Notes: generated from the letters alone by a model not told the origin. Shown: positions 35,179 through 43,676, numbered from the stretch's first letter. The stretch is DNA of 64,000 nt from JACCZH01 sp963729445 (GCA_963729445.1 CAVSNU010000003.1:248001-312000), one strand, 5' to 3'. Made by a program: numbers and translations.

Positions 35179-35207
35179 AGTATACAAGAGATACGAACGA
35201 ACGTTCT
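35179..35207 (-). promoter_or_regulatory. ruvB promoter with a LexA-like box
   Basis: On the minus strand a TATACT -10 box is at 35179-35184. CGAAC-GAAC-GTTCT at 35194-35207 holds the GAAC-N4-GTTC core and covers the -35 area. Repression here by LexA would make ruvB damage-inducible, as in many bacteria. The box overlaps the stop codon of the preceding Trm112-like gene. Confidence 0.7.
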
Positions 35208-35382
35208 ATTTCAGCGAGTCTTCCACCAGCATGATTGGGATGCCGTCCTCGATCTGGTATCTCCGGCCGCAGGCGTCGCACACGAGCTCGTTCTCGTCCA
35301 GACGCACCGAGGTTTTACATACCGGACAGGCCAGCACGGCCAGTAGCTCAGGGTCGATCGTGTGTTCGTTGTCGCCTGACAT
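35206..35382 (-). CDS. Trm112-like zinc-ribbon protein, in frame with the upstream glycosyltransferase
   Basis: 58-residue Trm112/YcaR-family domain: IDPELLAVLACPVCKTSVRL, then LVCDACGRRYQIEDGIPIML, with two CxxC pairs that should bind zinc. An ATG at 35380-35382 with AAAGGA 8 bp upstream gives a protein of the standard stand-alone length. But no stop codon separates it from the GT4 gene before it, so it can also be made as the C-terminal domain of that protein. Role unknown; such domains often accompany methyl- or glycosyltransferases. Confidence 0.8.
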   Translation of the reverse strand: MSGDNEHTIDPELLAVLACPVCKTSVRLDENELVCDACGRRYQIEDGIPIMLVEDSLK

Positions 35383-36769
35383 GCCGAGGTTCCTTTCCCG
35401 ATGACCCAGACCGAGCGCACCAAGCGCTTTGGACACCGCCTCGATAGTACCATCATGGTTCACCAGACCCAGACTTTTCAACGCCTCCACGGCGGCGTCC
35501 TCTCCGGGTGTTAGTCCGACCGGCGGATTGGCTGGAGGCGGCGGGGATGACAACACAGGCTCGTCTTCAACGATCGATTCAAGCGGCAGCCCTGGCAGCT
35601 CGAAACCATACGCCGACTTAATCGCCAGGCGGTATCCATCTACGGCAGCGCCCATCGAGTGCCGACACGCAACAAACTGTCGTGCCGCACTACCGAGATC
35701 TTGCCGCGCAGAGCTATCGTTGGCGAGCCAGACCAGCATCTCTGTCAGCGTCTCCTCCTCGAAACGGTCGACGGGGATTCGTAGGGCTACGTCTTCAGGC
35801 AGCTCTAATGAAGGACCGTGCGCCGTGACGATCACCGGACGCGCTGCCCCTAGCAAGCGCAGCAGGCTAGCCGAAGTCTCGCCCGCGCTCGGATAGCGCA
35901 GGTTGACTGAGACATCGCCGGCTCGTGCCAGAATCCTTGAGTCGTCGTCGGTGAGGTAGCCCACTATCCGCACGTAGCGCTCAAGACCCAATAGCGACAC
36001 CTGCCGCTCGAGATTCATGCCTGGCGCGACCGACCCGGCGATCACCAACAGCGCCTCCGGCACCCGTTCAACGACTCTCCGCATGGCCCTCAACACGACG
36101 TGCATCCGCTTCATCGGATTCACGTGCGTGATCGAGGTAATGATGAACGCGCTCTCGGGCAATCCCAGATGGCATCGGGCTGCATTGCTATCTACAAGAC
36201 TCGGGAGAGGCACGCCCATCGGAACAACCGCGACTCGCGAGTGAGGCGACAAGTTGAGAGCCCGCTCCCGCGCGTGCTCGCTGTGCACCACGGTGAGTAG
36301 GGCTGCCTCGAGATAATCCTCCGAAAGTGGATATTCGCTGAGGTCGATCGTGGCGCCACGCAGAATTTCACGCGCGGCATGCTCGCCCTCGAGGCCATAG
36401 CGTTCGCTCATCAACCGCAGGTAGTCCCGCCCCTTACCCCGTTGGACAAAACCGGCGAGCCGCGCATGATGGAGCACGACATCGTGGAGAACGAGCACGC
36501 CTGGGTAATCTAGCGCAAGTTTGAAGGCGTGTGGGTGGTGGCCACTATTTCCAACGTTATAGATCAGTCGCTGGCCGACCCCGAGCGGATATCGCGGGGA
36601 TGGTATGGATCGTTCTCCAAGCGTGCTCCCTTGCGCCCGGTTCAGCGAGGACGGACAAGGGCCATATACCGTCAACACTGTCGAGAAGATCCCGGCTGTA
36701 TTGGGAGATACCGGATTCGACCGGGGGCAACGGGGAAACCCATACCAGCGGGTCTAAGGGCTCAGGCAT
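35206..36769 (-). pseudogene. GT4 glycosyltransferase with one frameshift, fused to a Trm112-like tail
   Basis: The N-terminus starts at ATG 36767-36769, two bases after the preceding stop, and reads WVSPLPPVESGISQYSRDLL, a typical GT-B opening. This frame closes at 36557. The rest of the enzyme (RLIYNVGNSGHHPHAFKLAL, LVLHDVVLHH, ITHVNPMKRMHVVL, SAGETSASLLRLLGAARPVI) is in another frame from about 36600 to 35206. The offset matches one extra base between about 36590 and 36620. Apart from this the sequence is well conserved, so a sequencing error or a recent mutation is likelier than old decay. Probable role: surface polysaccharide assembly. Confidence 0.75.
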
Positions 36770-36770
36770 C

Positions 36771-37800
36771 TCAGCAGCCCAGGAGTGAGTCGACGACGCG
36801 GTCCCAGGTCAGGTCGGACGTTCTCTCAGGTCCGTTAGAACCTAGCGATCGAGCGAAGGATTCGTCGGAGAGGCGGTCAATCGCCGCGGCGAGCTCGTGA
36901 GCCTCTAGCGAAACCACCAGACCACTCTGCTCGTCTGAGACAAACTCCAGCACGCCACCACTGTCGGCCGCAGTGACGACCGGTTTCGCGGCAGCTAGTG
37001 CCTCGACGGCTGCGTACCCATAGTCTTCGTCAACCGGCGCGTAATACACGCCTCGACAACGATTGAAGAGATCGAGCAACCGATCGTCTCCGACGCGCCC
37101 CAGAATCTCCACCCTGGACTCCAGTTGGAGCCCTTGCACGCGGGCTCGGAGTTTCGCGAGATCGGGTCCATCGCCCGCGATCACGAGCTTCAAGTCAGAG
37201 CGCACGTGTTGCCACGCCTCGACAAGGCGATCAACCCTCTTTGCGCTATCAACTCGGGAGACGCTCAGAATGAACGGGTCATATGACTGCGGCCGCAGAC
37301 CTGTGCGCGGCACGGGAGGATAGAGCGCCTGTGCATCTAAGCCCGAGAAGCGTCTCAGTCTCATGCTTACGTTCTCGCTGATCGCAAACCTTCGGTGGCA
37401 CTCCGCGATACCACGCCGGTCGATCTCCTGGACCCGCTCGCGCACGTCTCGCGAGGACTTCTCTGGCGTGAACTCACTCAATGGCGTCCCGTATAGATCG
37501 TAGGCCTGGCGATGTTGATGAATCGAGCCACAGCGCCTTGTTCGGGTGCTGCACGGCCCAGGTGGGGTACTTGGTACAGATAACGCAATCGACTTCTTTG
37601 CCGTTAAACGACGACAGGTCCAACATCCGCCAGCTGAGCGCCGTTGTCAGCAGTCCTTCAGTCGGATTCCACGACAGAGGCAAGGACACGACGTCTACCT
37701 CATGGCCGCGCGTGCGGACCGCATCCACGAGCCCTTCTACCAGCACCTCCGCGCCACCACGCACGAACGGGACTTGAGAGTGAAGAACCAAGACGTTCAT
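36771..37800 (-). pseudogene. GT4 glycosyltransferase with one frameshift
   Basis: The 5' part (37474-37800) encodes NVLVLHSQVPFVRGGAEVLV and ends soon after HPNKALWL. The 3' part (36771-37481) continues in another frame. Reading across with one base removed near 37525 restores LIHQHRQAYDLYGTPLSEFT, the expected GT4 continuation, then LSVSRVDSAKRVDRLVEAW, the donor-site DEDYGYAAVEALAAAKPVV and a C-terminal helix. Both halves are otherwise intact. Starts by an ATGA overlap with the gene before and ends two bases before the next glycosyltransferase, so it belongs to the same operon. Confidence 0.8.
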
Positions 37801-38168
37801 TCGGCGCCCTCGTCGGTATCCCTGGTGGAAACGAGCGCCCTCAGACGGTCGTTCTCGGCCTGCAGCTCATACAAGCTCCGCACGACAGCGTCGTTGAAGG
37901 CATTTTGCTGTTCGACGATCGGGTTGATGTACCAGCGCAAGGCTATCCGCGACGCCCTCTTCGCGATGACTATGAATCTCCCCAGAACGGGAACTTCGGA
38001 GACGATGCCCCAGTGCGCCGTCACCGTCGAGAGCCCGGCTGCATCTTCTATGGCGCTACGTGTGCGGTTCGCCGGAACATCTGTGTGAGACGAGAATCCG
38101 TGCCGGCTCAGGATCGCCTCTCGTAGTCGCCGGGCTTGCTCACTCACCGAGGGTTTCGCGTCAGGCAT
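37797..38168 (-). CDS. Conserved-looking helical protein of a polysaccharide cluster, unknown function
   Basis: 123 residues from ATG 38166-38168, which overlaps the stop of the glycosyltransferase gene before it. The middle (WGIVSEVPVLGRFIVIAKRA, then LRWYINPIVEQQNAFNDAVV) resembles a short domain often found next to or fused to methyltransferases and glycosyltransferases in surface-polysaccharide clusters; the end (YELQAENDRLRALV) is a coiled coil. No catalytic motif is seen. It may be an accessory or membrane-proximal subunit. Overlaps the next gene by 4 nt. Confidence 0.7.
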   Translation of the reverse strand: MPDAKPSVSEQARRLREAILSRHGFSSHTDVPANRTRSAIEDAAGLSTVTAHWGIVSEVPVLGRFIVIAKRASRIALRWYINPIVEQQNAFNDAVVRSLYELQAENDRLRALVSTRDTDEGAE

Positions 38169-39447
38169 GTGCGTTGATCTCCGGTACTTCAAAGCCAAGT
38201 GCGCATGAGTAAGCGTCGCGCACCCTCTCCAGAACGAGAGGCCAGGTAAAGCGCTCCAGGGTGAGATCATACCCCGCATTCCCCATTCGACTGGCCCCCT
38301 CGGGATCGGAGAGGAAGCGAAGAATTCCCTCGCTGAGCTCAGTCACGTCTCCGAACTCCACGAGCACCCCGTTCTCGCCGTCCCTCACCAGCTCGGGCAC
38401 GGCGCCGGCTCGCGCGGCAATCACCGGCTTTCGATTTGCCCAGCCTTCAAGATAGGCGATGCCGAACGACTCTGTTCGGGACGGCATCGCCAGCACGTCG
38501 AGGGCAGCAAGCATGTCTCGTTTCTCAGAGGAATCAATGAAGCCCAACAGGTGTATTCCCGATTTCGAATCATTGTCGAGTGTTGCGAACCAATTGTCGA
38601 ACTGCTGCAATCGGGGTCCTGCAAGGGCTAGCTCAACGGCGTGTCCACGCTTCCTGAGATCCGCTACCGCGAGGACCAGGTCTCGTGACCCCTTCTCGAA
38701 AGCAACCGCACCAGCGGTGCCAATCAGGGCGCCACTGATGCCGTGTTCGCACCTGAAGCGATCCCCGTTACCGCCGCACACCTCTATGGGGTTGATCCCA
38801 ACGCCCGAAATAGTGACGCGATCCGGATCCACCTTCTGAGATATAGCAAAATTTGCTTCAATTTGCGTCATAACAATGACATGTGCTGCTCGCTGGAGCA
38901 GCTTCTTCTGGTGTGGCATCGATACATAGCGTCTAGCGACGTTGTCGTCAGGACCACCCAAATGCAGGAATGGGGTCAACACGAACGGCACTCGAAGCGA
39001 ATCCGCCTGCCGCGCGGCTGCTACTGCCAGTCCTTCAAGTCCCAGGTTAGCTGCGTGAACGAGGTCAACCGGCGCCAGACGATTGATAGCAGCGCCAAGA
39101 GACGGCATCCAAGGCAAGCGCGAGGATACGATATCGAAAGGGCGGGCCGGAAGCGGCAGCCGCGACGCTTCCCCCATGAGCCGCCGGCTCCCCTGAAAGA
39201 CCAACGGACTGAGTGGGAAGTGCCGGACCTGCACTCGATGGACGCTGACGTTGTCGACGTACTCATGCTCCGGCGCTTCAATCTTGCGGCGTCCGGCGTC
39301 CCAGAAATACTCCAGGTCCGAAGCATTGCTCGTCACGACCGAAACATCGTGCCCTACGCCGGCGAAGTACGACGATACCTCTTGCATGTAGCGCTCGGAC
39401 CCGCCGACGTATGGGAAGTAGCGGTGATTAACGTGGACGAAGCGCAT
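38161..39447 (-). CDS. GT4-family glycosyltransferase
   Basis: 428-residue GT-B fold glycosyltransferase, probably acting on a lipid-linked polysaccharide at the cytoplasmic membrane. N-terminal domain: HVNHRYFPYVGGSERYMQEV near 5-24. C-terminal domain: IGTAGAVAFEKGSRDLVLAV near 242-261, and the donor-site SRTESFGIAYLEGWANRKPV near 335-354 with the conserved Glu pair. Intact, unlike the two following GT4 genes. Follows the TPR gene by 12 bp and overlaps the helical protein gene. Confidence 0.92.
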   Translation of the reverse strand: MRFVHVNHRYFPYVGGSERYMQEVSSYFAGVGHDVSVVTSNASDLEYFWDAGRRKIEAPEHEYVDNVSVHRVQVRHFPLSPLVFQGSRRLMGEASRLPLPARPFDIVSSRLPWMPSLGAAINRLAPVDLVHAANLGLEGLAVAAARQADSLRVPFVLTPFLHLGGPDDNVARRYVSMPHQKKLLQRAAHVIVMTQIEANFAISQKVDPDRVTISGVGINPIEVCGGNGDRFRCEHGISGALIGTAGAVAFEKGSRDLVLAVADLRKRGHAVELALAGPRLQQFDNWFATLDNDSKSGIHLLGFIDSSEKRDMLAALDVLAMPSRTESFGIAYLEGWANRKPVIAARAGAVPELVRDGENGVLVEFGDVTELSEGILRFLSDPEGASRMGNAGYDLTLERFTWPLVLERVRDAYSCALGFEVPEINAHA

Positions 39448-39459
39448 CGCTCGCCTTTA

Positions 39460-40068
39460 TCAAGGTGTGGGTGTCCCCTCGGGCGCGTCAAGCGCAGTCA
39501 AACGCTCCTGCGCCTGATCAGCCACCAGCGATTCCGGTGCCACTTCGACAGCCCGCTCGTACCATTCCCTGGCCTGCTCGACATCGGGATTCGATCCGCG
39601 CTCGGAGATCTGGCCCAGGTAAAACGGAGGGGTCGCCGAGTCGGGTAAGAGCTCAGCCGCCCGCCTCAGCTGCACGGTGGCGTCAAAATCATTCCCTAGT
39701 TGAAAGAGCGCCAACCCGAATGCGACCCGTAGATCGCCGTCTTCGGGAGCGGCCTCTACTGCGCGCTCGTACCAGATTATGGCTTTGTCCAGCTCTCCGC
39801 TGTTCGCGAGAATATTGGCAAGCACGGCCATCGATTCGGTGTCACCCGGGTCTTCCGCGACCGCGGTTTCCAGACGCGAGACTTCCTCACCGGGCCTGGT
39901 ATCGGGTTCAAGATTGCTCTCAGATTGATCGTCGCCAAAGAGCGCCGCGCCGGCGATAAGCGCGACTGAGCCCAACACCAACATTCCAACCATGACCGAT
40001 ACAAAGATGATGTAGACGCGCGATGGACCGCCACTGGTGGCGGTAGAGCGCCGGTGATCCCGGCTCAT
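39460..40068 (-). CDS. Membrane-anchored TPR-repeat protein
   Basis: 202 residues. One transmembrane helix (about 18-42, VYIIFVSVMVGMLVLGSVAL) after a basic N-terminus implies an exposed, probably external, C-terminal domain. At least three tetratricopeptide repeats follow (LANILANSGELDKAIIWYER, LALFQLGNDFDATVQLRRA, YERAVEVAPESLVADQAQER). Likely a scaffold for protein complexes. Overlaps the glutaredoxin-like gene by 4 nt and leads into the glycosyltransferase genes. Confidence 0.82.
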   Translation of the reverse strand: MSRDHRRSTATSGGPSRVYIIFVSVMVGMLVLGSVALIAGAALFGDDQSESNLEPDTRPGEEVSRLETAVAEDPGDTESMAVLANILANSGELDKAIIWYERAVEAAPEDGDLRVAFGLALFQLGNDFDATVQLRRAAELLPDSATPPFYLGQISERGSNPDVEQAREWYERAVEVAPESLVADQAQERLTALDAPEGTPTP

Positions 40069-40379
40069 CGGTTCTCTCGGTTCTTTTGCAGTTGGCGCAC
40101 GATGGCTTGCCGCACGCGCCGTGCCGTCTGCCGATCTATCTGTCCCTCGGCCACCGGCTCGCCCTGGTAGAGAAGCACCGGGATACGGAACACATACTGG
40201 CTCTCTAGCTCGGGGTATTCCAGAATGTTTATCGCCTCGACATTCTCTGGCCCGAACTCATGCCTCAGCGCCACCTCCGCTTCGTCGCAGAGATGACATC
40301 CGGGACGCGTGAGTAACTGAACGGGTACGTCCGAACGCCTGCGAAACAAGCGCCGGTAAAGGTTCTGTGTTAAGGACAT
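40065..40379 (-). CDS. Glutaredoxin/thioredoxin-fold thiol protein
   Basis: 104-residue small thioredoxin-fold protein with redox-type motif TRPGCHLCDEAE at about 24-35 (CHLC). FRIPVLLYQGEPVAEGQID near 64-82 contains the cis-Pro loop of the glutaredoxin-like DUF836 group. Probably a cytoplasmic thiol reductant. It is the first gene of the minus-strand operon running into the glycosyltransferase cluster and starts back to back with the tRNA-Leu/rnpB transcript. Confidence 0.85.
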   Translation of the reverse strand: MSLTQNLYRRLFRRRSDVPVQLLTRPGCHLCDEAEVALRHEFGPENVEAINILEYPELESQYVFRIPVLLYQGEPVAEGQIDRQTARRVRQAIVRQLQKNRENR

Positions 40380-40418
40380 CTACGCGCAATCACCACCAAA
40401 CTCAGGGTGTCAAACTCG

Positions 40419-40447
40419 TTGCCTTGGCAAGTGTACCGTGCTATACT
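40419..40447 (+). promoter_or_regulatory. Promoter of the tRNA-Leu / RNase P RNA cluster
   Basis: TTGCCT (40419-40424) and TATACT (40442-40447) with a 17-bp spacer, 23 bp before tRNA-Leu. Confidence 0.75.
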
Positions 40448-40469
40448 AGGTACTGCTCAATTGAGCCAC

Positions 40470-40555
40470 GCCGAAGTGGCGGAACGGCAGACGCGCTACG
40501 TTCAGGGCGTAGTGGGCGTAAGCGCGTGGGAGTTCAAATCTCCCCTTCGGCACCA
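40470..40555 (+). tRNA. tRNA-Leu (anticodon CAG)
   Basis: Class II tRNA with a long variable arm: acceptor GCCGAAG/CTTCGGC, anticodon loop TTCAGGG on CTACG/CGTAG, T arm GAGTTCAAATCTC. CCA is encoded (40553-40555), unlike several tRNAs in this window. Confidence 0.96.
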
Positions 40556-40560
40556 TCGAC

Positions 40561-40584
40561 CACAGCCGCCTAACCGCGGCTGTG
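40561..40584 (+). terminator. Hairpin between tRNA-Leu and rnpB
   Basis: CACAGCCGC (40561-40569), 6-nt loop, GCGGCTGTG (40576-40584): perfect 9-bp stem followed by TCCTTA. A weak terminator or an RNA-processing signal in the shared transcript. Confidence 0.55.
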
Positions 40585-40593
40585 TCCTTAACA

Positions 40594-40939
40594 ATTGGGA
40601 GATTTCGGAAGGACGATCGCTGGCGTAAGCCAGAGGAAAGTCCGAGCTGCACAGAGCGAGGGTGCCCGGTGAAAGCCGGGGCAGCAGTGTCGAGGCAGTC
40701 GACAGTCCAGATCGGCGCGGTAGATGACATGTTCAGCTACGTGAGAGCAACAGAGACCAATGCGCCATCATCACGTATGGTGGCGAGTGAAAAGGGCAAT
40801 CCTCCCCGCAGCAATCTCCGACTGGGCCGTTAGCAGGTTGCTCGCCGAGGCCGAAAGTCGAGAGCAGGCGTTCGCGTGCCCAGCTCGCAAGACTGAGAGA
40901 GATGACGTCAGGAACAGAACTCGGCTTACTCTCCCAAAT
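40594..40939 (+). ncRNA. rnpB: RNase P RNA
   Basis: Catalytic RNA that matures tRNA 5' ends. Ends pair as P1 (TTGGGAGA at 40595-40602 with TCTCCCAA at 40930-40937). Conserved cores are present: GAGGAAAGTCCGAGCTGC near 40632-40649, ACAGAGACC near 40750, GTGAAAAGGGCAATCCTCCC near 40787-40806, and the 3' ACAGAACTCGGCTTAC near 40914-40929. About 346 nt, a bacterial A-type-like size. Sits between tRNA-Leu and tRNA-His. End points are set by P1 pairing. Confidence 0.93.
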
Positions 40940-40951
40940 CGATCCCTTTAT

Positions 40952-41028
40952 GGTGCCTCTAGCTCAATCGGCAGAGCGCTGGTCTGTGGAACCAGAGGTT
41001 ACGGGTTCGAGCCCCGTAGGGCACCCCA
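40952..41028 (+). tRNA. tRNA-His (anticodon GUG)
   Basis: Anticodon loop CTGTGGA (GTG) on a CTGGT/ACCAG stem; extra G-1 at 40952 can pair with C73, as in tRNA-His. CCA is encoded (41026-41028). It lies 12 nt after rnpB. Confidence 0.95.
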
Positions 41029-41037
41029 TTCGATTAA

Positions 41038-41069
41038 CGGCTCCTCGCATTGAGGAGCCGCTTTTCGTT
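41038..41069 (+). terminator. Rho-independent terminator after tRNA-His
   Basis: CGGCTCCTC (41038-41046), 5-nt loop, GAGGAGCCG (41052-41060), followed by CTTTTCGTT. Ends the tRNA-Leu/rnpB/tRNA-His transcript. The 218 bp up to tRNA-Arg hold no gene I can support, only a TAAAAT box near 41270. Confidence 0.9.
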
Positions 41070-41287
41070 AGTTGGGGTCCTGTCACACTCGAAGGAGCGC
41101 CGCACGGCGATGATCCGTTCGCATCCCAGTTTCACCATACAGCTGGATTTCCGCTCGTAGCGGCCAAGCCAGGCGCAACACATTGCGTCGCCACACATCT
41201 TGAGTCCCCGACTCATCACGACAATTTCCTCCGCGCCGAGCTATCGTGACATTTCGGGGCTCACCCGGTAAAATTCAATATGAGTTT

Positions 41288-41360
41288 GCCCTCGTAGCTC
41301 AATGGATAGAGTACTTGTCTTCGGAACAAGGGGTTGGGGGTTCGAATCCCTCCGAGGGTA
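41288..41360 (+). tRNA. tRNA-Arg (anticodon UCG)
   Basis: Acceptor GCCCTCG/CGAGGGT, anticodon loop CTTCGGA (TCG) on CTTGT/ACAAG, T arm GGTTCGAATCC. CCA not encoded. Confidence 0.95.
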
Positions 41361-41370
41361 CAGATTGCAA

Positions 41371-41399
41371 GGCGGGCCTAATGGGCCCGCCTTTTTGTT
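41371..41399 (+). terminator. Rho-independent terminator after tRNA-Arg
   Basis: GGCGGGCC (41371-41378), loop TAATG, GGCCCGCC (41384-41391), followed by TTTTTGTTT. Strong canonical terminator 10 bp after the tRNA. Confidence 0.93.
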
Positions 41400-41467
41400 T
41401 GCGCGCGGCGTAATGCGTGAGATACTGCGGGGAACGCAAGCGTTGTCGCTGGTAAAGGGATGAGCGC

Positions 41468-42688
41468 ATGAAAGCCACACTTATGTCGATTGGTTCGGAG
41501 CTGTTGCAAGGGTTCCTGACTGATACGAATGTGACCTTTCTGGCCCAGGAGTTGGGCGCGCTCGGTATCGAGGTGGTCGGTGTCTTTCAGGTCGGCGACG
41601 ACCTTGATCGTCTCTCGCTTGCGCTGGAGCGGGCTCTGTACGACGCGGACATCGTGGTCACTACTGGCGGCATCGGCCCGACAGCAGACGATCTCACGCG
41701 CGAGGCGATCGCACGTATCTGCAATGAAGAGCCGGAAGTCGACCCTGTCGCGCTTGAAATGGTTCGGGAATTTTTTCGGCGGCGTGGTTCCGACATGCCG
41801 GAGCGCAACGCCAAACAGGCATGGACGATCCCATCAGCCGAGATTCTTCCCAACCCCAACGGGACAGCGCCCGGATGGCTAGTTCGTACCTGTGGAAAAG
41901 TCATCGTTTCGATGCCCGGCGTTCCGCGAGAAATGATGCCGATGTGGCGCGACGAGGCGGTGCCACGCTTGATGGATCTCATCCCTGAACAATCGATAGT
42001 CACCCAAACGCTGAAAACGATCGGCATCGGTGAGTCAGCGGCCGAGCAGGAGATCGATGAGATCGTCCAGCGCGGATATCCAGTAGTATCGACGTACGCG
42101 AAGAATGATGGTGTCCATATCCGGATCGTCGCCTCCGCGGCCCGATTAGAGGATGCCCAATCTGCCGTGGAGCAGGCTGAGGACGAGATTCGCTCGGCCC
42201 TGGGCCGTCACGTCTATGGTTACCTCGAAGAATCGTTGCCGCACGCAGTGCTCTCCCCCATCGCCGCCCGTGGACAGACACTCGCGACGTGGGAGATTGG
42301 TACAGGTGGCCTGGTCGCCAGCCTCTTTATGTCAGATGATTCGGTTTCGCACGCGGTGCGAGATGCGAGAGTGACAGCGCTGGATTCAACGGGTGAGCAG
42401 TCCATTCGTGAAAGCGTCATCGACATCGCGCGTCGCCATGCCCAAGACGTTGCCAGGCAAACGAGCGCAGATTATTCCCTGGGGATTGTGTCGGACCTGG
42501 GACCACCAGACAACGTCGGAAGGCATGATGCCCGCGTCGGGATAGCTGTCGTGACGCAAAACAGCATCGCGAGCGTTGAACACAAGCTCGCGGCCGCTCC
42601 GGCAGAGGTTCGCCGTCGTGCTACGCTTCTGGCCGCCGAGTTTCTCCGGCTGTCGATTCTGGATGCCACAGAGTCCCATCCGGCCTGA
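41468..42688 (+). CDS. cinA: CinA-like protein with a degenerate amidase domain
   Basis: 406-residue CinA family protein. The N-terminal molybdopterin-binding-like (COG1058, ADP-ribose pyrophosphatase) domain is intact: SIGSELLQGFLTDTNVTFLA at 7-26, TTGGIGPTADDLTREA at 65-80, PGVPREM near 150. The C-terminal PncC domain normally has A-E-S-C-T-G-G with the catalytic serine; here residues 275-281 read W-E-I-G-T-G-G, so both serine and cysteine are lost and nicotinamide-nucleotide deamidation is not expected. ATG at 41468. The last 68 bp overlap the convergent GT2 gene. Confidence 0.9.
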   Translation: MKATLMSIGSELLQGFLTDTNVTFLAQELGALGIEVVGVFQVGDDLDRLSLALERALYDADIVVTTGGIGPTADDLTREAIARICNEEPEVDPVALEMVREFFRRRGSDMPERNAKQAWTIPSAEILPNPNGTAPGWLVRTCGKVIVSMPGVPREMMPMWRDEAVPRLMDLIPEQSIVTQTLKTIGIGESAAEQEIDEIVQRGYPVVSTYAKNDGVHIRIVASAARLEDAQSAVEQAEDEIRSALGRHVYGYLEESLPHAVLSPIAARGQTLATWEIGTGGLVASLFMSDDSVSHAVRDARVTALDSTGEQSIRESVIDIARRHAQDVARQTSADYSLGIVSDLGPPDNVGRHDARVGIAVVTQNSIASVEHKLAAAPAEVRRRATLLAAEFLRLSILDATESHPA

Positions 42689-43676
42689 TCCGGCCCCAGC
42701 TTGTCGCAGGTCCTAACTTTCCGCAACGCCTCCACCTCCAGAAGAGCCCAACCGGATATCCCACCATCTTCGCGACATCGCCGACAAGACGGTGGATTGG
42801 GATCAGCGTCAGCTCTTGAAAGGTGTCCTTGAGCGGGACTCCCGCAGCGCGATCACGGCGAGCCAGCCGTACTACTGGTTTGTATATATACGCGCAGCTC
42901 AGTAGCCCTGCAGCGGACACTTCCACTCTCCTGCCGCGAGCCAGGACGATCGCCCCGGCGAAGTAGCTGAGATACCGAAGGGCATGCCGTTTCGCGAACA
43001 GGCCGGCCTTACCGTCACCACGAGCGTAGAGGTAATACTGTCGCCAGAAAGACGGCCAGTTTGGGCGCACGGAGAACTCAACAGTCGCCTCCGACGTGAA
43101 CGTGAAACATGCACCACCGCGCTTCAACTGCAGGTCCCAAACGAGATCCTCGCAGTAGTCCAACCATTCCGGGTACTCGAAGCCTCGCCGCACCCAGGCA
43201 GATCGAACGGCGACGCTTCGGCTCGACGGCAGGAATGCACCCGGGTGGATATCCTCGACATCCGGGAGCGTCGCAGCTGCCAGACTACGCTGCCATTTGT
43301 CATTCAGGGCGGGACGGAAAAATCCCGAGGAGATGTCCACCGTTGGATCCTCAAATGGTCGCAGGAGCTCCAGAAGCCAGTTCTCGTCGGCCACCGTCCC
43401 AGCATCAGTAATGGCGATCACATCGCATCTCGCCCTGCTCATCGCGATGTTGCGCCCTGCGGAGATGGACGCGCCAGGTACGCGCAGCAGCGTGACAGTG
43501 AAGGGAGCGACCCATTGGGAGAGCCGCTCCCAGGTTCCATCGGTTGAACCCCCGTCTACGACGACCATCTCGTCCGGAGGTCGGCTTTGCCGCTCAAGCC
43601 CGCGCAGCCAAACGTCGATACTCGCGCCTTCATTTTTTACGGTTGCAACTAACGAGACGCTGTTTCGATCGCTCAA
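42621..43676 (-). CDS. GT2-family glycosyltransferase
   Basis: 351-residue GT-A fold glycosyltransferase. SLVATVKNEGASIDVWLRGL near 8-27 and VVVDGGSTDGTWERL near 38-52 are the nucleotide-sugar site; ITDAGTVADENWLLEL near 89-104 carries a DxD-like segment. Hydrophobic stretches near 240-265 suggest membrane association. Starts by an ATGA overlap with ybeY and overlaps cinA by 68 bp at its end. Sugar and acceptor unknown. Confidence 0.88.
   Translation of the reverse strand: MSDRNSVSLVATVKNEGASIDVWLRGLERQSRPPDEMVVVDGGSTDGTWERLSQWVAPFTVTLLRVPGASISAGRNIAMSRARCDVIAITDAGTVADENWLLELLRPFEDPTVDISSGFFRPALNDKWQRSLAAATLPDVEDIHPGAFLPSSRSVAVRSAWVRRGFEYPEWLDYCEDLVWDLQLKRGGACFTFTSEATVEFSVRPNWPSFWRQYYLYARGDGKAGLFAKRHALRYLSYFAGAIVLARGRRVEVSAAGLLSCAYIYKPVVRLARRDRAAGVPLKDTFQELTLIPIHRLVGDVAKMVGYPVGLFWRWRRCGKLGPATSWGRIRPDGTLWHPESTAGETRRPEA

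Noticed and set aside
40446..40730. Minus-strand frame with PKGRFELPRAYAH
   Set aside because: Antisense of tRNA-Leu and the start of rnpB.
41241..41480. Minus-strand frame with RRDSNPQPLVPKTS
   Set aside because: Antisense of tRNA-Arg; not a gene.
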